32,776 nucleotides of DNA from a marine group bacterium Sva0996 bin134. GTDB taxonomy: Bacteria; Actinomycetota; Acidimicrobiia; Acidimicrobiales; Bin134. Below, piece after piece: positions 31,193 to 32,776 of the stretch (the stretch's first letter is position 1; each line of letters opens with the position of its first letter). The stretch is taken from contig MPNQ01000037.1 of assembly GCA_002239105.1 (NCBI GenBank), positions 1 to 32,776 on the forward strand, written 5' to 3'. The translations under genes were made by a program, and so were the position numbers. The notes beneath the pieces are model-generated. The model was given only the letters and a program-made list of their open reading frames with translations. It was not told the DNA's origin and ran no database searches.

Positions 31193-32427
31193 AGATCGGC
31201 GACGTCACCGCCCCCCAGCACGCGGCCAACGGCAAGCCGCTCGACGGCATCCGGGTGCTGGCCATCGAGCAGATGCAGTCGCTGCCCTATGCCACTCAGC
31301 TCTTGGCCCGCATGGGCGCCGAGGTGGTCAAGATCGAACACCCGGTGCGGGGCGACCTCGGCCGGGGCTCTACCCCCGGTGTTGTCGATCCCGAGGGCCG
31401 ACCGGTGGGCGGCACCTACCTGCGCAACAACCTCAACAAGCGCTCGGTGGGGATGGACTTGAAGAACCCCTCCGCCATCGACCTCATCTGTCAGATGGTC
31501 CCCAAGTTCGATGTGCTGGCCGAGAACCTCAAGCCCGGCACCCTGGCCAAAATGGGATTGGACTACGACGACTTGGCCCCGTTGCATCCCGGCCTCATCT
31601 ACTTGTCGGTGTCGGGGTTCGGGAACCTGAACGAATCGCCCTATGGCCACTGGCCGGCTTATGCCCCCATCGCCGAGGCCATGGGCGGCCTCTACGCCAT
31701 CAACCGGGCCGAAGGCGAAGATGTGAAGGTGTCGCCGGTGGGGGCGCTGGGCGACACCGGTTCGGGACTATACGCCGTAATCGGGGTGCTAATGGCCCTG
31801 CGCCAGCGGGAGCGCCACGGCCACGGCCAGTACGTGGACATCGCCATGTTTGATGCCATGGTGGCCTTCGGCGACATGGTGCCCAACTATTGGTCGCTGG
31901 GCACCGATCCCCGGATTCCCACCGCGATCATCAACGACGGCTTCCCCATTGATTCTGGCGAGTTGGTGATGCAGATCGGCCGGGAGCACCAGTTCGAGCG
32001 CCTCTGCCATCTCATCGGCCGCCCCGAATGGCTGGAGGACGAGCGGTTCTCCACTCGCGACGGATGGCGGGAGAACCTGGATGAGATTCGGGCTGCGGTC
32101 CGCGCCTGGGCGGGCGACCGCAGCACCGTCGAGGCCGCCAACGACTTGGCTGCTGCCGGGCTGGCGGCTGCCCCGGTGTTCGAGGCGCCCGACGTGATCG
32201 ATGATCCCCACGTGGCCGCCCGCCACATGTTGGTAGAGATCCCCCGCCCCGACGCCGACACCCCCGTGCTGACCCCCGGCAATCCGGTGAAGATGTCGGC
32301 GGTCTGCGAGGGTCCCGACACCCGTCCACCGTGGTTGGGCGAGCACACAAACGAGGTTCTGGCCGCCGAGCTTGGATTGAGCGCGGAGGCGTTAGCCGAG
32401 TTGCGGGCCGACGGCGTCATCGGTTGA
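31189..32427 (+). CDS. Class III CoA-transferase (CaiB/BaiF family)
   Basis: A 412-residue enzyme moving CoA between carboxylic acids. LARMGAEVVKIEHPVRGDLGRG (39-60) is the family's CoA-binding opening; NLKPGTLAKMGLDYDDL is the helix that follows; the catalytic Asp is D189 in GALGDTGSGLYAVIGV. Start ATG 31189 overlaps the preceding TGA, although the frame is open earlier. It overlaps the SDR start by one base (TGATG), so the three genes are one operon. Acyl substrate unknown. Confidence 0.92.
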   Translation: MKIGDVTAPQHAANGKPLDGIRVLAIEQMQSLPYATQLLARMGAEVVKIEHPVRGDLGRGSTPGVVDPEGRPVGGTYLRNNLNKRSVGMDLKNPSAIDLICQMVPKFDVLAENLKPGTLAKMGLDYDDLAPLHPGLIYLSVSGFGNLNESPYGHWPAYAPIAEAMGGLYAINRAEGEDVKVSPVGALGDTGSGLYAVIGVLMALRQRERHGHGQYVDIAMFDAMVAFGDMVPNYWSLGTDPRIPTAIINDGFPIDSGELVMQIGREHQFERLCHLIGRPEWLEDERFSTRDGWRENLDEIRAAVRAWAGDRSTVEAANDLAAAGLAAAPVFEAPDVIDDPHVAARHMLVEIPRPDADTPVLTPGNPVKMSAVCEGPDTRPPWLGEHTNEVLAAELGLSAEALAELRADGVIG

Positions 32428-32776
32428 TGGCCTCGTCGCCGCTTCGCTTCGACGGACGCACCGCCATAGTCACCGGCGCGGGCCAGGGCTTGGGCCGGGC
32501 CTACGCCCTGCTGTTGGCTGAGCGAGGTGCCCAAGTGGTGGTCAACGACATCGCGGCCGAAGCCGCCGACGCTGTTGTCGGAGAGATAATCGCGGCCGGC
32601 GGAGCGGCGGTTGCCGACCATCACAGCGTGACCACCCCCGAGGGCGGTATTGCCCTCGCTGAGCAGGCCCAAGACGCATTCGGCGCCGTCCACATCGTGA
32701 TCAACAACGCCGGGGTGAACCGGGCGGCCGAGTTCGCCGCCATGACGCCGGAGTCCGGCCCGGAGCTGTTCGACGA
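32427..32776 (+). CDS. Short-chain dehydrogenase/reductase (3' end outside window)
   Basis: Runs from ATG 32427 to the right edge, with 116 complete codons visible. TGAGQGLG (16-23) is the NAD(P)-binding glycine motif, VVVNDI (37-42) ends with the Asp that favours NAD, and VINNAG (91-96) is the structural NNAG. The pattern ...RFDGRTAIVTGAGQGLGRAYA resembles hydroxyacyl-CoA / 17-beta-HSD4-type SDRs, consistent with acting downstream of a CoA-transferase. Catalytic YxxxK is beyond the window. Confidence 0.9.
   Translation, partial: MASSPLRFDGRTAIVTGAGQGLGRAYALLLAERGAQVVVNDIAAEAADAVVGEIIAAGGAAVADHHSVTTPEGGIALAEQAQDAFGAVHIVINNAGVNRAAEFAAMTPESGPELFD

Overview
The window is high-GC bacterial DNA. 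Frequent GTG starts, four-base stop/start overlaps, a Tad/Flp pilus operon of the Gram-positive type, an RsbV/RsbW-type switch and a TopA with four C-terminal repeats and a lysine tail all point to an actinobacterium. An Acidimicrobiia-like lineage is plausible, but that is inference; there is no rRNA to settle it.

Left part (about 1-13,900) is accessory DNA with wide gaps. In order it holds: the end of a Gmad2-domain protein; an Xre regulator/DUF6036 nucleotidyltransferase pair laid out like a toxin-antitoxin operon, with a palindromic operator over its -10; a three-gene RiPP locus of the graspetide type (65-residue precursor with two ETYDDDS(L/V)LPS repeats, ATP-grasp peptide maturase, three-helix membrane protein); an AIPR-family gene; a large DUF4365 nuclease-like/HEAT protein; the relic of a restriction-type DNA methyltransferase; an unrecognised two-gene operon with a HEPN-like C-terminus; a lipoprotein; and tRNA-Thr(CGT). 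Together this looks like a defence/conflict island.

At 13,031-14,007 is a junction. The last 31 codons of holB are present twice, exactly 880 bp apart, and nearly all differences between the copies are synonymous. A single NYN-domain nuclease gene lies between them. This is the footprint expected of a cassette that entered the 3' end of holB and regenerated it, pushing the old end and the tRNA away.

Centre (13,911-21,980) is housekeeping on the minus strand: topA, an MFS exporter, tmk and holB in one run, then nhaA and an RsbV/RsbW-type pair. The Tad locus (22,028-25,878, minus) follows as tadZ-tadA-tadB-tadC-pilin-tadE, ordered for assembly and export of Flp-like fibres.

Right part (25,934-32,776, plus) has two ABC permeases of the nucleoside/BMP type without their ATPase or binding protein, a DHA2-type MFS transporter, a DUF4389 membrane protein, and a coupled catabolic operon (amidohydrolase, class III CoA-transferase, SDR) that runs off the window.

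Several genes have a TAnnnT hexamer exactly six bases before a GTG start (1562, 19704, 28026, 30086), which suggests leaderless transcripts are common in this organism.
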